The notes beneath the pieces were generated by a model. The model did no database searches. It saw only the letters and a list, made by a program, of their open reading frames with translations, and had not been told where the DNA came from. Positions 45,999 through 54,987 of a DNA stretch of 64,000 nucleotides are shown in pieces (position 1 is the stretch's first letter; the number at the start of each line of letters is the position of its first letter). The translations under genes and the position numbers were made by a program. The stretch is from Mesostigma viride (taxonomy: Eukaryota > Streptophyta > Mesostigmatophyceae > Mesostigmatales > Mesostigmataceae), in assembly GCA_009746045.1 (NCBI GenBank), contig RPFO01000022.1:1050957-1114956 (forward strand), written 5' to 3'.

Positions 45999-46410
45999 AT
46001 GCAGCTTGCAAACGGCAAGGGCAAGCACCCGGGTAAGAGCAAAGGCAACCGCACGAGCAAAGGAAAGGGAAACTGGAAGAGCAAGCACAAGGCCAAGGAA
46101 AGGACAAAGGCACTTGTGCTTGCCAAAAGGGCAGGCTCAAGGGAAATGACAAGGGCAAGGGCAGGGGCAGGCACAAGGGAAGCGGATAAGGGCAAGGGCA
46201 GGCGCAAGGGAAAGAGATTAGGACAAGTCAAGCACGAGGGAACGGACAAGGGCAAGGGCAGGCACAAGGGAAAAGATGAAGACAAGGGCAGGCACTAGGG
46301 AAAGGATGAGGGCAACGGCAAACACTGGGGATCAAAGGATAGGGGCAAGGGCAGATGCTAGGGTAACAGTTAGGGCAAAGGCAGGCACAAGAGAAGAATA
46401 AGGGGCCGTG
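45999..46410. repeat. Degenerate AAGGGCAGGCAC-type low-complexity tract
   Basis: Repeated words GGGCAAGGGCAGGCACAAGG with drift fill the tract. The Lys/Gly-rich frame over it (about 100 codons) is likely an artefact of the repeat. Confidence 0.6.
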
Positions 46411-46639
46411 AAGTATAAGTGGAAATGCGGGTGGCGACATGGGGTTCGATCGGGCCTGCTGATGCAAATGCAGATTTCAACTGCAGTGACAAACACAAGC
46501 GTAGACATAGGCAACGACAAATTCCTTGCATGCGTGCCTTGCTCTTCACCGGCTGGCTCGTTTGCTAGTTGTCTAACAGTTTCTACCGATAAACATCACT
46601 TGCCATTGTAAGGTCTGCCTTGCTGCCGTGCTAGTGGGT

Positions 46640-46870
46640 AGCTGGGTGATCGTGCTTGTTCCTTGTCAAGGGAGGGATGCATGTGGAGTAGGTGGGTGGG
46701 TGTGCTTGTTCCTTGCCAAGGAAGGGATGCACAAAGGTTAGATAGGTGCACGTGCTTGTTTCTTGTCAAGGGAGGGACGCACAAAGGGTAGGTGGGGGCA
46801 CATGGTTGTGCCTCGTCAAGGGCGGGATGCACGAAGGGTAGGTGGGGGCATGTGGTTGGTCCTTGTCTTT
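46640..46870. repeat. Degenerate tandem repeat of about 55-60 bp, four units
   Basis: Each unit has a CTTGTTCCTTGTCAAGGGAG-like start and a GGATGCACAAAGGGTAGGTG-like end. The last two are closest. Confidence 0.7.
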
Positions 46871-47219
46871 TCACCGCCCAAGCGATGGCGATGTAGCATG
46901 CATTATACATTTATTCGTGCATTAAAAATCACTTTCCTTACAAGCGGCCTTAGCCGACTCCATCTGCCGTTGCCATTTCTCCGTATTGCATTGTCCGGAC
47001 ACGGTTTTTGTGTCGCAGGTCTTCCCCCGTAAAGGCACAAGCTGCCTGCGCGCGGAATTATGTGCAGACACCTCGGTTTCCAACACGACGGCTTCCCGCA
47101 CATATCGAGCTCTGGATGTACAACATCTTCCCCCGGCGCACTTGCTCCCGGATGGAGCTTCTGTGCGGTGCCGACATCCCCGGAGCTGTCCTAAGCACCG
47201 CATGGAAACAGTATATGTA

Positions 47220-47899
47220 TAGGTCATGGCATGTTTATACCCATCTTTCTAGGAATGTCCTTGGGGCCAGCAGGCGCCATGCAGGTCAGGATATGCTGCC
47301 CCGGCTGGCCAAGCCGCTGGGGGCCGGCCAGGCTCAGGATCGGTGTCTACCTGACTGGTGCATGCGAGCAAGATGTCCTACACATGCTATCCTACGACCT
47401 ACGCTGCCTAATCTCGTCCGCAATGCGATGCATGCCCTGACCAGTGCAAAGATTCTAAAGACCTATGTGTGGAAAACCCTACGTACATTCAGGTCCTGAG
47501 GTAGCATCCTGGTTAACGAGCCGTTCAGCCATGTAGCCAGCGTGTCCGTGAGCGTCCATGCCTCGGCGCCATACGTAAGCACCCCGAGGACCAGGACCTT
47601 GAAGAGCTTTCGCTTGAGGTGCTCGCCCAGGTCCTTCGCGAGTGCCAGTAGGTTTTGAGCGAACGATGCCTAGCCCAGGCCAGGCCGATGCGGATGTCCA
47701 CATCATCAGCGGTGTCGGGGAGCATGCTCGGCCCCAGCAGGTTGAAGCGATCACGGAACGGGACCTCCAGTTACGTCTAGCAGCCACGGCAGCGGGGGTC
47801 GGGTCGACTGGTAGCCCCAGTGAGCATCGCCTCAGTTTTGACGTTAATCTCCAACCCCACCGCCCGAGGTCGCCTCCAAGCCCGGACAGTCCAGCCAGG
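47220..47899 (-). pseudogene. LINE ORF2 fragment: end of reverse transcriptase and tail
   Basis: On the minus strand this reads LFKVLVLGVLTYGAEAWTLT, the conserved (L/Y)YG.E.WTLT block after the catalytic core of non-LTR reverse transcriptases, then LRRIACVGHLARMHQ, the same GHLAR tail as at 3,710. Stops interrupt the frame. It ends where the LTR begins at 47,900. Confidence 0.6.
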
Positions 47900-48481
47900 T
47901 GTTACGTCCCAGCCCAGACACACCTAGCCTGAGCTACGTAGCGAAAGACCCTTCTTGCCGGAATTAGGAATAATTCAAGATAGCCTAAAGTAGGTTGCGC
48001 TTCACGACGTGAGTCGTGAGATATCTGGCATCACGGCTTAATGCCAAGCTAATTAGTTCACACTTATAATGGCTAGCAATACCAATTACAAATGGATAAT
48101 GCCCCGGGCTCAATGTGTAGGCGTATTCGCACTTATCATTCATTAAACCAAGAGGACGAGACTCTCGTCCTCGGACCAATTTAACCTAGGGTGATTGCGG
48201 CGCAGATACATGCCAATTTCCCTGGACCAATCCGAGCCAAACATTCCACGTAGGATCCGGGCCGACATCGACCCTCAACTACAGGATCCACGCCTAGTAC
48301 CACAAATGGACTCAGAACTGACGCGGCGCCACCGCACCGGTACCTAAAAGGGCAACCTAGGACCAAAATAGCTAGTCCAATTCACGCAAGAGTCAATGTC
48401 CATAAAACTTAGTACAACGGCCACAAGGCCTTAGTAATTTATTCCATTGTTACGTCCGACCTAAAGGGCCGGGACGTAACA
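47900..48481 (-). repeat. LTR of a second LTR retrotransposon (3' LTR on minus strand)
   Basis: The 582-bp unit starts TGTTACGTCCC and ends GGGACGTAACA, a perfect 11-bp inverted repeat with the usual TG...CA ends. On the minus strand the sequence just before it is GTGGGGGGGGAGGAG (48,482-48,496), a fitting polypurine tract. No second LTR copy is present in the window. Confidence 0.65.
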
Positions 48482-48703
48482 CTCCTCCCCCCCCACGGGG
48501 GTCGGTAGTCCCTACCGTACAAAGGTAGAATAGGATCACACAACAAGACTACTATAAGAGTACTATGTCCCAACCTCGGTTCACCCGCAGGTCAGTAATG
48601 CCAGTTCCTCTAGAGGTTGATACACAAGCCCAACCCTGACGTAGTAGCCAAAACCTGGCGGGGATTGGACTCCGCGATCCATCCCGAAACTGAACTATCT
48701 AAT

Positions 48704-49447
48704 CTAGCGTCCGCCGCTAGTAGCCCGCCGCAGCTGCTGGGCATCATGGAGAGCCCGTCGCCCCGCGGGGGTCATGATATGAGTCATCACCCCTGGATGC
48801 GCGCATAGATCCACCTCGAAGGCGATCTGGTATAGGGACGTCTTCTGCCGACCCAACCGAGACAGCTCCACCCACGTGCCCCGGGGCCACATGGCCAGGA
48901 ACCCAGCAAGATACTGGGGGTGGGTAAAAAGAAGGGTCAACGCCGACCAATCCGCCACCCCACAACGATGATCGCGAACAAACTTCACCCCCATCATAAA
49001 TACCTCGGTGCGCACATGATCCTCGAGGATGGTCGCTCTAGGGGCCCCTACAATGTCTGGCACCACCAGTTCCAGGAAGGCACGTCCTTCCGCCGGGGCC
49101 ACCTTGGGCGGCGTAACCACATGCCCCACCCCATCCACCTGATACCTCCAATCCCACCAATCCTCGCGGTACCGAACCGCACCGTGTGGCCCACCGTCCG
49201 GGGAAAACGCAGGTCGTCAGGTTGCGGCAAGGGCAGCGGCGCCTGTGGGAAGAAGGTGATCTCAAGTTGTTCCCAGTAAGCACCACGGTCAACCGCGCAC
49301 CAAGGGCCCGCTTGAAAAACCAAAGGGGCGGGCAGGTGCATACCAGGAGGGACCGGGAACAAGGGTCCCTCGAACACTACGCACAGCTTCTCCGTTCGAG
49401 GCCCCGGCCCACCGTGTCTTACGGTCCTTCCCGGAATGGTTCGCATG
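48704..49447 (-). pseudogene. Gag-like ORF of the second LTR element, 3' part
   Basis: This is the continuation of the frame at 57,274-58,285, from which it is separated by the whole 49,448-57,273 element. From 49,446 the frame reads RTIPGRTVRHGGPGPRTEKL, then LVFQAGPWCAVDRGAYWEQL, and stays open to 49,048. The neighbouring frame carries on as YREDWWDWRYQVDGVGHVVT, and ILEDHVRTEVFMMGVKFVRD down to a stop at 48,704, so a frameshift lies at about 49,150-49,180. No known domain is recognised. The gag assignment rests on position before the polypurine tract and LTR, and on the Pro/Arg-rich first half. Confidence 0.45.
49443..49447. repeat. Target-site duplication GCATG, left copy
   Basis: Matches GCATG at 57,274-57,278 immediately behind the right LTR. 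Removing the element and one copy restores an uninterrupted reading frame across the junction (DFM|RTIPG). Confidence 0.85.
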
Positions 49448-50064
49448 AGTTAACGTAAAGGATTTACGTTAGATGGATAGAGATTGTTACGCTCTTTCCA
49501 ACGGCACCTTGAACGCCTCATTTGGTTAAGGAACGTAAAAGTTATGACGTTTCCTAGGCTGTGCCGACAGTACCCGGCGCGCCACTGTGGGCGCGTACGG
49601 ACACAGGATGTACAAGTGTCACTTTGATAGTCCGCAGGACGTTGACAGGACTTGTACAGGACTTGATGGTCAATTGATAGGTAGGCGTGCTGTAGCGCGC
49701 CAGGACCTATGAGACAATTGATGCTGACTAGTGTACGGATAGGTCCACAGGACTAGCCGTATGGACAATTGATAGATCTGCGCGCCAAAGGCGTGCCAGA
49801 GTCTGTGTAATCAATTGATTGACAGTTCAGCTGTGACAGTGCAGCTGAATACTTGGACGCGTCCCTAGCAAGCTATATGAGTGACTTGGTCACACTGGGG
49901 CGCTAGTTCTTGCGTGCACGTTCTCTTGGCACTGCGACCCTGTCGTCTGTGCTGCGTGCAGTCTTGGAAGTGACGTGACTTACGTCTGTGTTTCCTTGTT
50001 ATTAATAAAGGCAACTTCCTGCAAGAACCATGGCGGAATTCGTGGCATTCTCACCCTCACAACT
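49448..50064 (+). repeat. Left LTR
   Basis: 617 bp, starting AGTTAACGTAAAGG and ending CCCTCACAACT. It contains AATAAAGG near 50,010, a possible polyadenylation signal, and repeated CAATTGAT words (49,675-49,810). The sequence after it (CGTATTACACGCTCTG) does not match the usual initiator-tRNA binding site, so the primer is unknown. Confidence 0.88.
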
Positions 50065-50133
50065 CGTATTACACGCTCTGTAAAAAGATGCCAAATTCTG
50101 AAGAATTCCGGATTCCAATGACGAGGAAATAGC

Positions 50134-50796
50134 CGCTCCGCCGGCTGGTCTTCGTCAAGACCGACTGCGCCGTCGTGGCAGCAATTGCTCGACGAAGTTA
50201 CGATCTCGCTCGACGAGCTTCATCGTCAACAGCGCGCAGCTCACGCATTGCTCGGGGATAACCCCGAGGACCCCGATTTGCCAGCACTGGTGCCGGCAAT
50301 CCGCAACCTGTTGGACCAGATTCGAAACATTTTATCGACATTTACGGTCCAGGTGCGGGGAGGTTTGCGGTCGGTGACCGAAGTCACGACTGCCATTGAG
50401 GAGTTGGACAACGTCCTCTCTTCACTCACCGGTTACCAGAGAAACCTGCAAAACTGGGCATCGCTACGCACGGGGGGCGCGCCGGCGGTGTCAACAAATT
50501 TGTTTCAGGATCTCGCGCTGTTATCGCTGCTCACTCGCGGCGTACGCAGTCGCGAGCGCCAGGTTTTAATTAACCTGGTGGCATTTCTCGCCTCTGTGCG
50601 AGAGTGGATTCCCGCGGGGTGGGAATTATTGACGATCTTTACACATCCTCTGCGCCTCGTCGCGCGTCGGCGCGTCGCAACTTACGCGGCGGGGAGCACG
50701 CCGGTTTTAATTCATACCGGTGCAGGTCCGGAGCTGGATATGGAGGATCGTGAGTTCGTATACACGTACTGCGACTTCAGGGGCCTTGACTACTAG
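50134..50796 (+). CDS. Leader ORF upstream of gag, no AUG
   Basis: The frame is open from the TAG at 50,131 to a stop at 50,796, about 220 codons. It has no ATG until near the C-terminus. It reads like protein: LLDEVTISLDELHRQQRAAH, ALVPAIRNLLDQIRNILSTF, EVTTAIEELDNVLSSL, QVLINLVAFLASVREWIPAG. Two helical, heptad-like segments are followed by a hydrophobic stretch. No family is recognised. It could be expressed from a non-AUG start or by splicing, or be a decayed or captured segment. It ends 168 bases before the gag ATG. Confidence 0.4.
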   Translation, partial: RSAGWSSSRPTAPSWQQLLDEVTISLDELHRQQRAAHALLGDNPEDPDLPALVPAIRNLLDQIRNILSTFTVQVRGGLRSVTEVTTAIEELDNVLSSLTGYQRNLQNWASLRTGGAPAVSTNLFQDLALLSLLTRGVRSRERQVLINLVAFLASVREWIPAGWELLTIFTHPLRLVARRRVATYAAGSTPVLIHTGAGPELDMEDREFVYTYCDFRGLDY

Positions 50797-50964
50797 TCGG
50801 CCTAATTTTCTTCTGCAGTACTCGTCGACATTTTTTTGTCGAATTTCAGCGGCAATTCGCGGGGCGGCAGCGACACCGGCGCAGGCGGCAGTGGCGACAC
50901 AAAAATTTTGTACATATTTTCTGCTGCTTTGTTAAGGTGTTCTTTGAATAGCTGGTAGTGCAGG

Positions 50965-52083
50965 ATGGCTGAGGGACGCCGTAGCAAGGGTCCAGCCAGT
51001 GGGAATAATAATGGGGGTGCTGGTAGTGGAACCGCTCACGTAGATGACGTGGGGCTTACCGGAGAGATTACCAACCTTCCTCACAATAATAATAATGCAC
51101 AAGCTATTCATGGCTTTGATCTTACCACACAGGGTCTTTTAATTGTCAATCAGTTGCAGCCTGTAACCTCAGACTCCAAGCCTAAGCAGGCTGAAGAGTT
51201 TGTGGAGGGATTGGAAGGGTTCCCTAGCTTGTACGGTGGTACAAATTACTATCAAATCTGGATAGGCAGTAGCACTTTTGGCAAGTGTACTGACCAGATT
51301 AAGGACCTAACCAGGGAGTGCAAAAAGGCCAATAAGGCCTGGGCACTGTACGTGGCTGAGCTGAAGGAGCTGCTGGAGGACCAACGAAAGAAGGTCGGCA
51401 TCCATTGGCAGGACAAGTACCAAGGGTGGGAGGTCAAGGGGGACCTGATCCAGAACTTTCTCAACTATTGTAAGATGGTTGAGGAGGGCAGGGCTCACGG
51501 CTTTAATGTCGCTGATAACATAGCCCTAACCAACTGGCTCAAGGTTTCTGGGCTGGATAAGGCGACACGTGGCTCCTTAAAAGTCATGTGTGCCCCACAC
51601 TCTACCCTGAAGGCCTACAAGGTCATCATTAAACAAGCTCTCGAGGCAGAGGAGCTGTTTGAGGGTGGAGTGCCAGCAGTGAAGGCTACCCAGGCAGGCG
51701 GGCGTACCCAGGGTGGCTCCAAGACGTCTGAGGCTGACCGAAGCCAAGGAGGGCGTAGGGGCAACCATCACAAGCGCAAGGGAGATCATTCACCTGATTC
51801 TGACAGGAGGTCACACTCCAAGTCGGTGTTCAGGCGGGTGGGTGGTCAGCCCAAGCAGGGCAACGCGTCTGACAATGGGGGCAGTGGCCAGGGCAAGTCC
51901 AAGATACAATGCTACCTGTGCAAGGGGTGGGGGCACATCAAGAAGGAGTGTCCCAGCTTCAAGAAGTCCCAGGGCCAGGGCAGCAACAAGAATAACAACA
52001 ACAACAACAAGAAGAACAACAACAAGTCCCAGGCAGGCCAGCCTTCAAAGGGCAGTCAGCAAGAAGACAACAAGGAGCAGTGA
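50965..52083 (+). CDS. gag: Gag (capsid-nucleocapsid) of the copia-like element
   Basis: 372 residues from an ATG at 50,965. A Gly/Asn-rich N-terminus leads to a helical capsid-like region (FVEGLEGFPSLYGGTNYYQI, KAWALYVAELKELLEDQRKK, ALTNWLKVSGLDKATRGSLK). A basic linker follows (RRGNHHKRKGDHSPD), then one CCHC zinc knuckle, CYLCKGWGHIKKEC, spacing C-2-C-4-H-4-C, and an Asn/Lys/Gln-rich tail. Gag packages the element RNA into particles. The stop is TGA followed by CTG; beyond it the same frame is open into pol. Confidence 0.85.
   Translation: MAEGRRSKGPASGNNNGGAGSGTAHVDDVGLTGEITNLPHNNNNAQAIHGFDLTTQGLLIVNQLQPVTSDSKPKQAEEFVEGLEGFPSLYGGTNYYQIWIGSSTFGKCTDQIKDLTRECKKANKAWALYVAELKELLEDQRKKVGIHWQDKYQGWEVKGDLIQNFLNYCKMVEEGRAHGFNVADNIALTNWLKVSGLDKATRGSLKVMCAPHSTLKAYKVIIKQALEAEELFEGGVPAVKATQAGGRTQGGSKTSEADRSQGGRRGNHHKRKGDHSPDSDRRSHSKSVFRRVGGQPKQGNASDNGGSGQGKSKIQCYLCKGWGHIKKECPSFKKSQGQGSNKNNNNNNKKNNNKSQAGQPSKGSQQEDNKEQ
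52081..52083 (+). other. Candidate gag-pol readthrough stop codon (UGA)
   Basis: The context is GAG CAG TGA CTG TCT. From 52,084 to the pol ATG at 52,225 there are 47 codons without a stop in the gag frame. A single leaky stop is a known way to set the Gag to Gag-Pol ratio. UGA-CUG is close to, but not the same as, the strong UGA-CUA readthrough context. Confidence 0.5.
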
Positions 52084-52224
52084 CTGTCTGAGGCAACCCC
52101 TACACACCTTAATTCACCCAAGGGGGAGGCCAGGTGCTCCAATGCAGATTTTATATCTGGGCAACAAGAGGGTGATCTCCAGGTTCAGTGTGGCCCCAGG
52201 TCACCTGGAGAGGTACAGGTTCCT

Positions 52225-54987
52225 ATGAAGACGTCCTTGACAGCTGATGCAGCTGTAAGTATGTCTGACCCTATGCATCCTCGTGCTGGGCACGAGGGTG
52301 GACCTCTCATTTTGAGAGAAACCAATGTACAACCACAGAGGGGTGTGAAGGCCTCTGGTGGTATGCATGTGGTCCCTGCTGGCGGTCCAGGTGTTGGGCA
52401 TGAGCAGGGTGACTCAGGCTCTGAGTCAGAACAGGATGGAAGTCAGCATGGTGATGCTGGACAACCTGACAGCACAGTCCTGACTGTGCCAGGGACTGCT
52501 TCCTCTGTGTACCAGGAGTTGGGTGCCCGAATCCACAACATGTTTGGGCATGCCACTTCTCTGTCAAACAACTTTGCCTTCCGTATGGGCAGGGCACCCC
52601 TTCTTAAGGCGTGTCAGCAAGCTGCCTCACGGTGTAAGTGCCAGTTGTCCTCCAACAAGCCCAGGAAATCACATGCCAAAGCTCTACCTCAGAGCATTGG
52701 TGATCTGCAGTGTGATATCCAACACATCAGGGGCATGCAACTGTTGGTGTGCGTGGACAGGTACACGAAATACAAGGTGCTGGAGCATTTACCTTCTATG
52801 AAGAACAGGTACTTGCTGGCTGCCCTGCAGAATGTAAGAGCCAAGTTTCCTACCACAAGGATCCAGGTGGACATGCAGTTTCAGCATCTCAAGGGTGATC
52901 CTACCCTTCCTGAGTTGCTGGTTACACCTAGGGAGGCTCATGGGCAGCAGGGTGCTATCGAGAGGGCAATCCAGGAGGTCAAGAAATTGATCATCTCTGA
53001 AGACTGGGTACCCTTGTCTGCACCTGCACTTGTCAGGAGTGCATGGCTGAGGAACGTGGAGCAGCAGCTGAACAGCAGGGTTAACTTCTACTATGATGGA
53101 GTTGCTGTCAGCCCAATGGGTCTATATCATGGCCTGTGCCCACCACATGTGCTGGAGGGCTGGAAACATGCTGCACATGTCACCTTTGCCAAGCTGAGGG
53201 AGAAGGACCGGGGTTGGAAGATGCTGGAGCCACAAGTGGGTCAGAAGGTCCTAGCTTGGAAGGAACCTAGCCTTTATGGCAAACGTGGTAGCTGGAGTCC
53301 TGGGGTGGTTACCCAGGTTGATGAAGCTAGCCACGCATGCTTGGTCAGCATGGAGGACGAACCAAAGCATGTACACCGGCTGAGTTGGTCATATGTCAAG
53401 CCTAACCTGATGAATGAGGGCAGTCAGGCACAAGGCTCACAGGATCTGCAGGATTTTCAGGTCCCAGGTGACATCACTGACGCAACGACCACATCTGTTG
53501 CAGGGGAATCTGTCAGCCCTGGCCAGGTTGCAGAGGTACTTGTTGAACAGGCTGCAAGGTCAACAGCTGGGGAGTCAACTGTCAAGCCCAAGGCACTAAC
53601 CAAGCCCAGGGGGACAAGTTTGGCTGGATTGATTGGGGCTCTACAAAGGGCCAAGAAGCAGCCCAAGGTAGCCAAGCTCAGGTGGCATGGCAATCTGGGG
53701 CTGGACACTGCCTTAGAGGTAGACACTAATTCTCAGGTCTCCATTATTGGGACCAGGGCTGCAGCAGGGTACAGCATGTCTGAACCCAGCTATCAGTTTG
53801 TGTCTGACTTCAGTGGCGGGGTACACGTGAAGGTACTGGGTGAGGTATTCATTCCTATCCTTGGACAGGACACTGCTTTTTGTGTCTTGGAGGGCTATCA
53901 AGGACCTGCTCTTCTGGGGCAGAATTTCCTATGCCAGGATGGGGTAGTGATCACGTCCTCTCTCCTGACTAAGGAAGGGGCTGGTCAGGTCCCACTGATT
54001 AATTTCAGGACCACTCACCTATCACGTGCAGTAACCAGGACGGTTAAGCGTGTGCAAGTGTGCCAGGGGCAGGAGCCCTTGGTTGATGACCTCATACTGC
54101 CAGCTGCTAGTCATCCAAGCAGTTTGGGCATTGGTCCTCACTCACTTGCTGGACACAGCCCTATCAACTACCAAGGCCTGGTGAAGCTCATGTCCTCTCC
54201 CATTATGTGTCCCCAGGTCACACTGGGTCTGATTAAATCTGGGGAGGACTGGATCTCCAAGAAATGCGTGGAACCTGTCAATGACCTGCCTCCTGCACGA
54301 CGTCTACTCAAGCTCAAGTTTGTCATCAAGATGAAGGAGGTGGACGGGGTCAAGGTACCACATGTCAGGCCAGTGCTGAATGAGTTCAAGGGTACTGGTG
54401 AGTGCACTGCTGAGGAGTTGTATACCCCTGGCATGCTGCATGATACTTGGAGGCTGCTGCTGTGTGTCTTTCTAGGCCTTCTCAACAAGGGCTTGGACTA
54501 TGGCTCAGTGGTGATAGACTTCAAGAGGGCATTTCTGGAGGGTGATGCAGATGTGGCACAGGAAAAGTGGGAGGGCAAGACGCCTTTCTATGTTAGGGTG
54601 CCTGCTGTATGGAAAAGGGACATCCACACGGAGTTCCTTAAAATCCTCAAGGGCCTGGAGGGCCTGAGGTCAAGTCCAATAATCTGGAGGGAGACTCTCA
54701 ACCGTTTCCTGAAGGAGCATTGCAACTTGAAGGTCTCTCCTGTAGACCCCTGTCTGTTTCTGGGGCAATGGGAAGGCCTGCCAGTGTATGCTTCGCTGCA
54801 CGGGGATGACCTACATCTGATAGCTCCCACGTCGTGGCTTAAGGAGCTGATCTCCATCATTAAGTCCAAGTTTCCTCTGGGTAGGGAGCAATGGCAGGTG
54901 GAGAATGAGCCTCTGCTGTTTGTGGGCATGGAGGCCACACTGGTGAAGAAGGGGGGGAGTGGCGTATGCTGCTGGTGGGGGCAATGA
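52225..54987 (+). CDS. pol: Pol: integrase, protease-like domain, reverse transcriptase
   Basis: The frame continues gag past the UGA; the first ATG is at 52,225 and residues are counted from there (920). Integrase comes first: an HHCC-like finger (HNMFGH..., CKC, residues about 105-140), then the core with LQCDIQHIRG (first Asp), IQVDMQF (second Asp), and HGQQGAIERAIQEVKK (Glu), residues 160-260, and a C-terminal KVLAWKEPSLYGKRGSWSPG block. Next is a retropepsin-like domain: LEVDTNSQVSIIG (500) and ALLGQNFL (about 565). RT follows: KFVIKMKEVDGVKVPHVRPV, VVIDFKRAFLEGD (motif A), GLEGLRSSPIIWRETL, LHGDDLHLI (motif C). Known copia order is Gag-PR-INT-RT-RH; here PR-like follows INT. Motif C is HGDD, not YVDD, and the protease triad is DTN, not D(T/S)G. 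The frame ends just after the G7 run. Confidence 0.82.
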   Translation: MKTSLTADAAVSMSDPMHPRAGHEGGPLILRETNVQPQRGVKASGGMHVVPAGGPGVGHEQGDSGSESEQDGSQHGDAGQPDSTVLTVPGTASSVYQELGARIHNMFGHATSLSNNFAFRMGRAPLLKACQQAASRCKCQLSSNKPRKSHAKALPQSIGDLQCDIQHIRGMQLLVCVDRYTKYKVLEHLPSMKNRYLLAALQNVRAKFPTTRIQVDMQFQHLKGDPTLPELLVTPREAHGQQGAIERAIQEVKKLIISEDWVPLSAPALVRSAWLRNVEQQLNSRVNFYYDGVAVSPMGLYHGLCPPHVLEGWKHAAHVTFAKLREKDRGWKMLEPQVGQKVLAWKEPSLYGKRGSWSPGVVTQVDEASHACLVSMEDEPKHVHRLSWSYVKPNLMNEGSQAQGSQDLQDFQVPGDITDATTTSVAGESVSPGQVAEVLVEQAARSTAGESTVKPKALTKPRGTSLAGLIGALQRAKKQPKVAKLRWHGNLGLDTALEVDTNSQVSIIGTRAAAGYSMSEPSYQFVSDFSGGVHVKVLGEVFIPILGQDTAFCVLEGYQGPALLGQNFLCQDGVVITSSLLTKEGAGQVPLINFRTTHLSRAVTRTVKRVQVCQGQEPLVDDLILPAASHPSSLGIGPHSLAGHSPINYQGLVKLMSSPIMCPQVTLGLIKSGEDWISKKCVEPVNDLPPARRLLKLKFVIKMKEVDGVKVPHVRPVLNEFKGTGECTAEELYTPGMLHDTWRLLLCVFLGLLNKGLDYGSVVIDFKRAFLEGDADVAQEKWEGKTPFYVRVPAVWKRDIHTEFLKILKGLEGLRSSPIIWRETLNRFLKEHCNLKVSPVDPCLFLGQWEGLPVYASLHGDDLHLIAPTSWLKELISIIKSKFPLGREQWQVENEPLLFVGMEATLVKKGGSGVCCWWGQ

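Noticed and set aside
45999-46298. Lys/Gly-rich 99-codon frame with an ATG
   Set aside because: It consists of drifting GGCAAGGGCAGG repeats. No splice or domain evidence.
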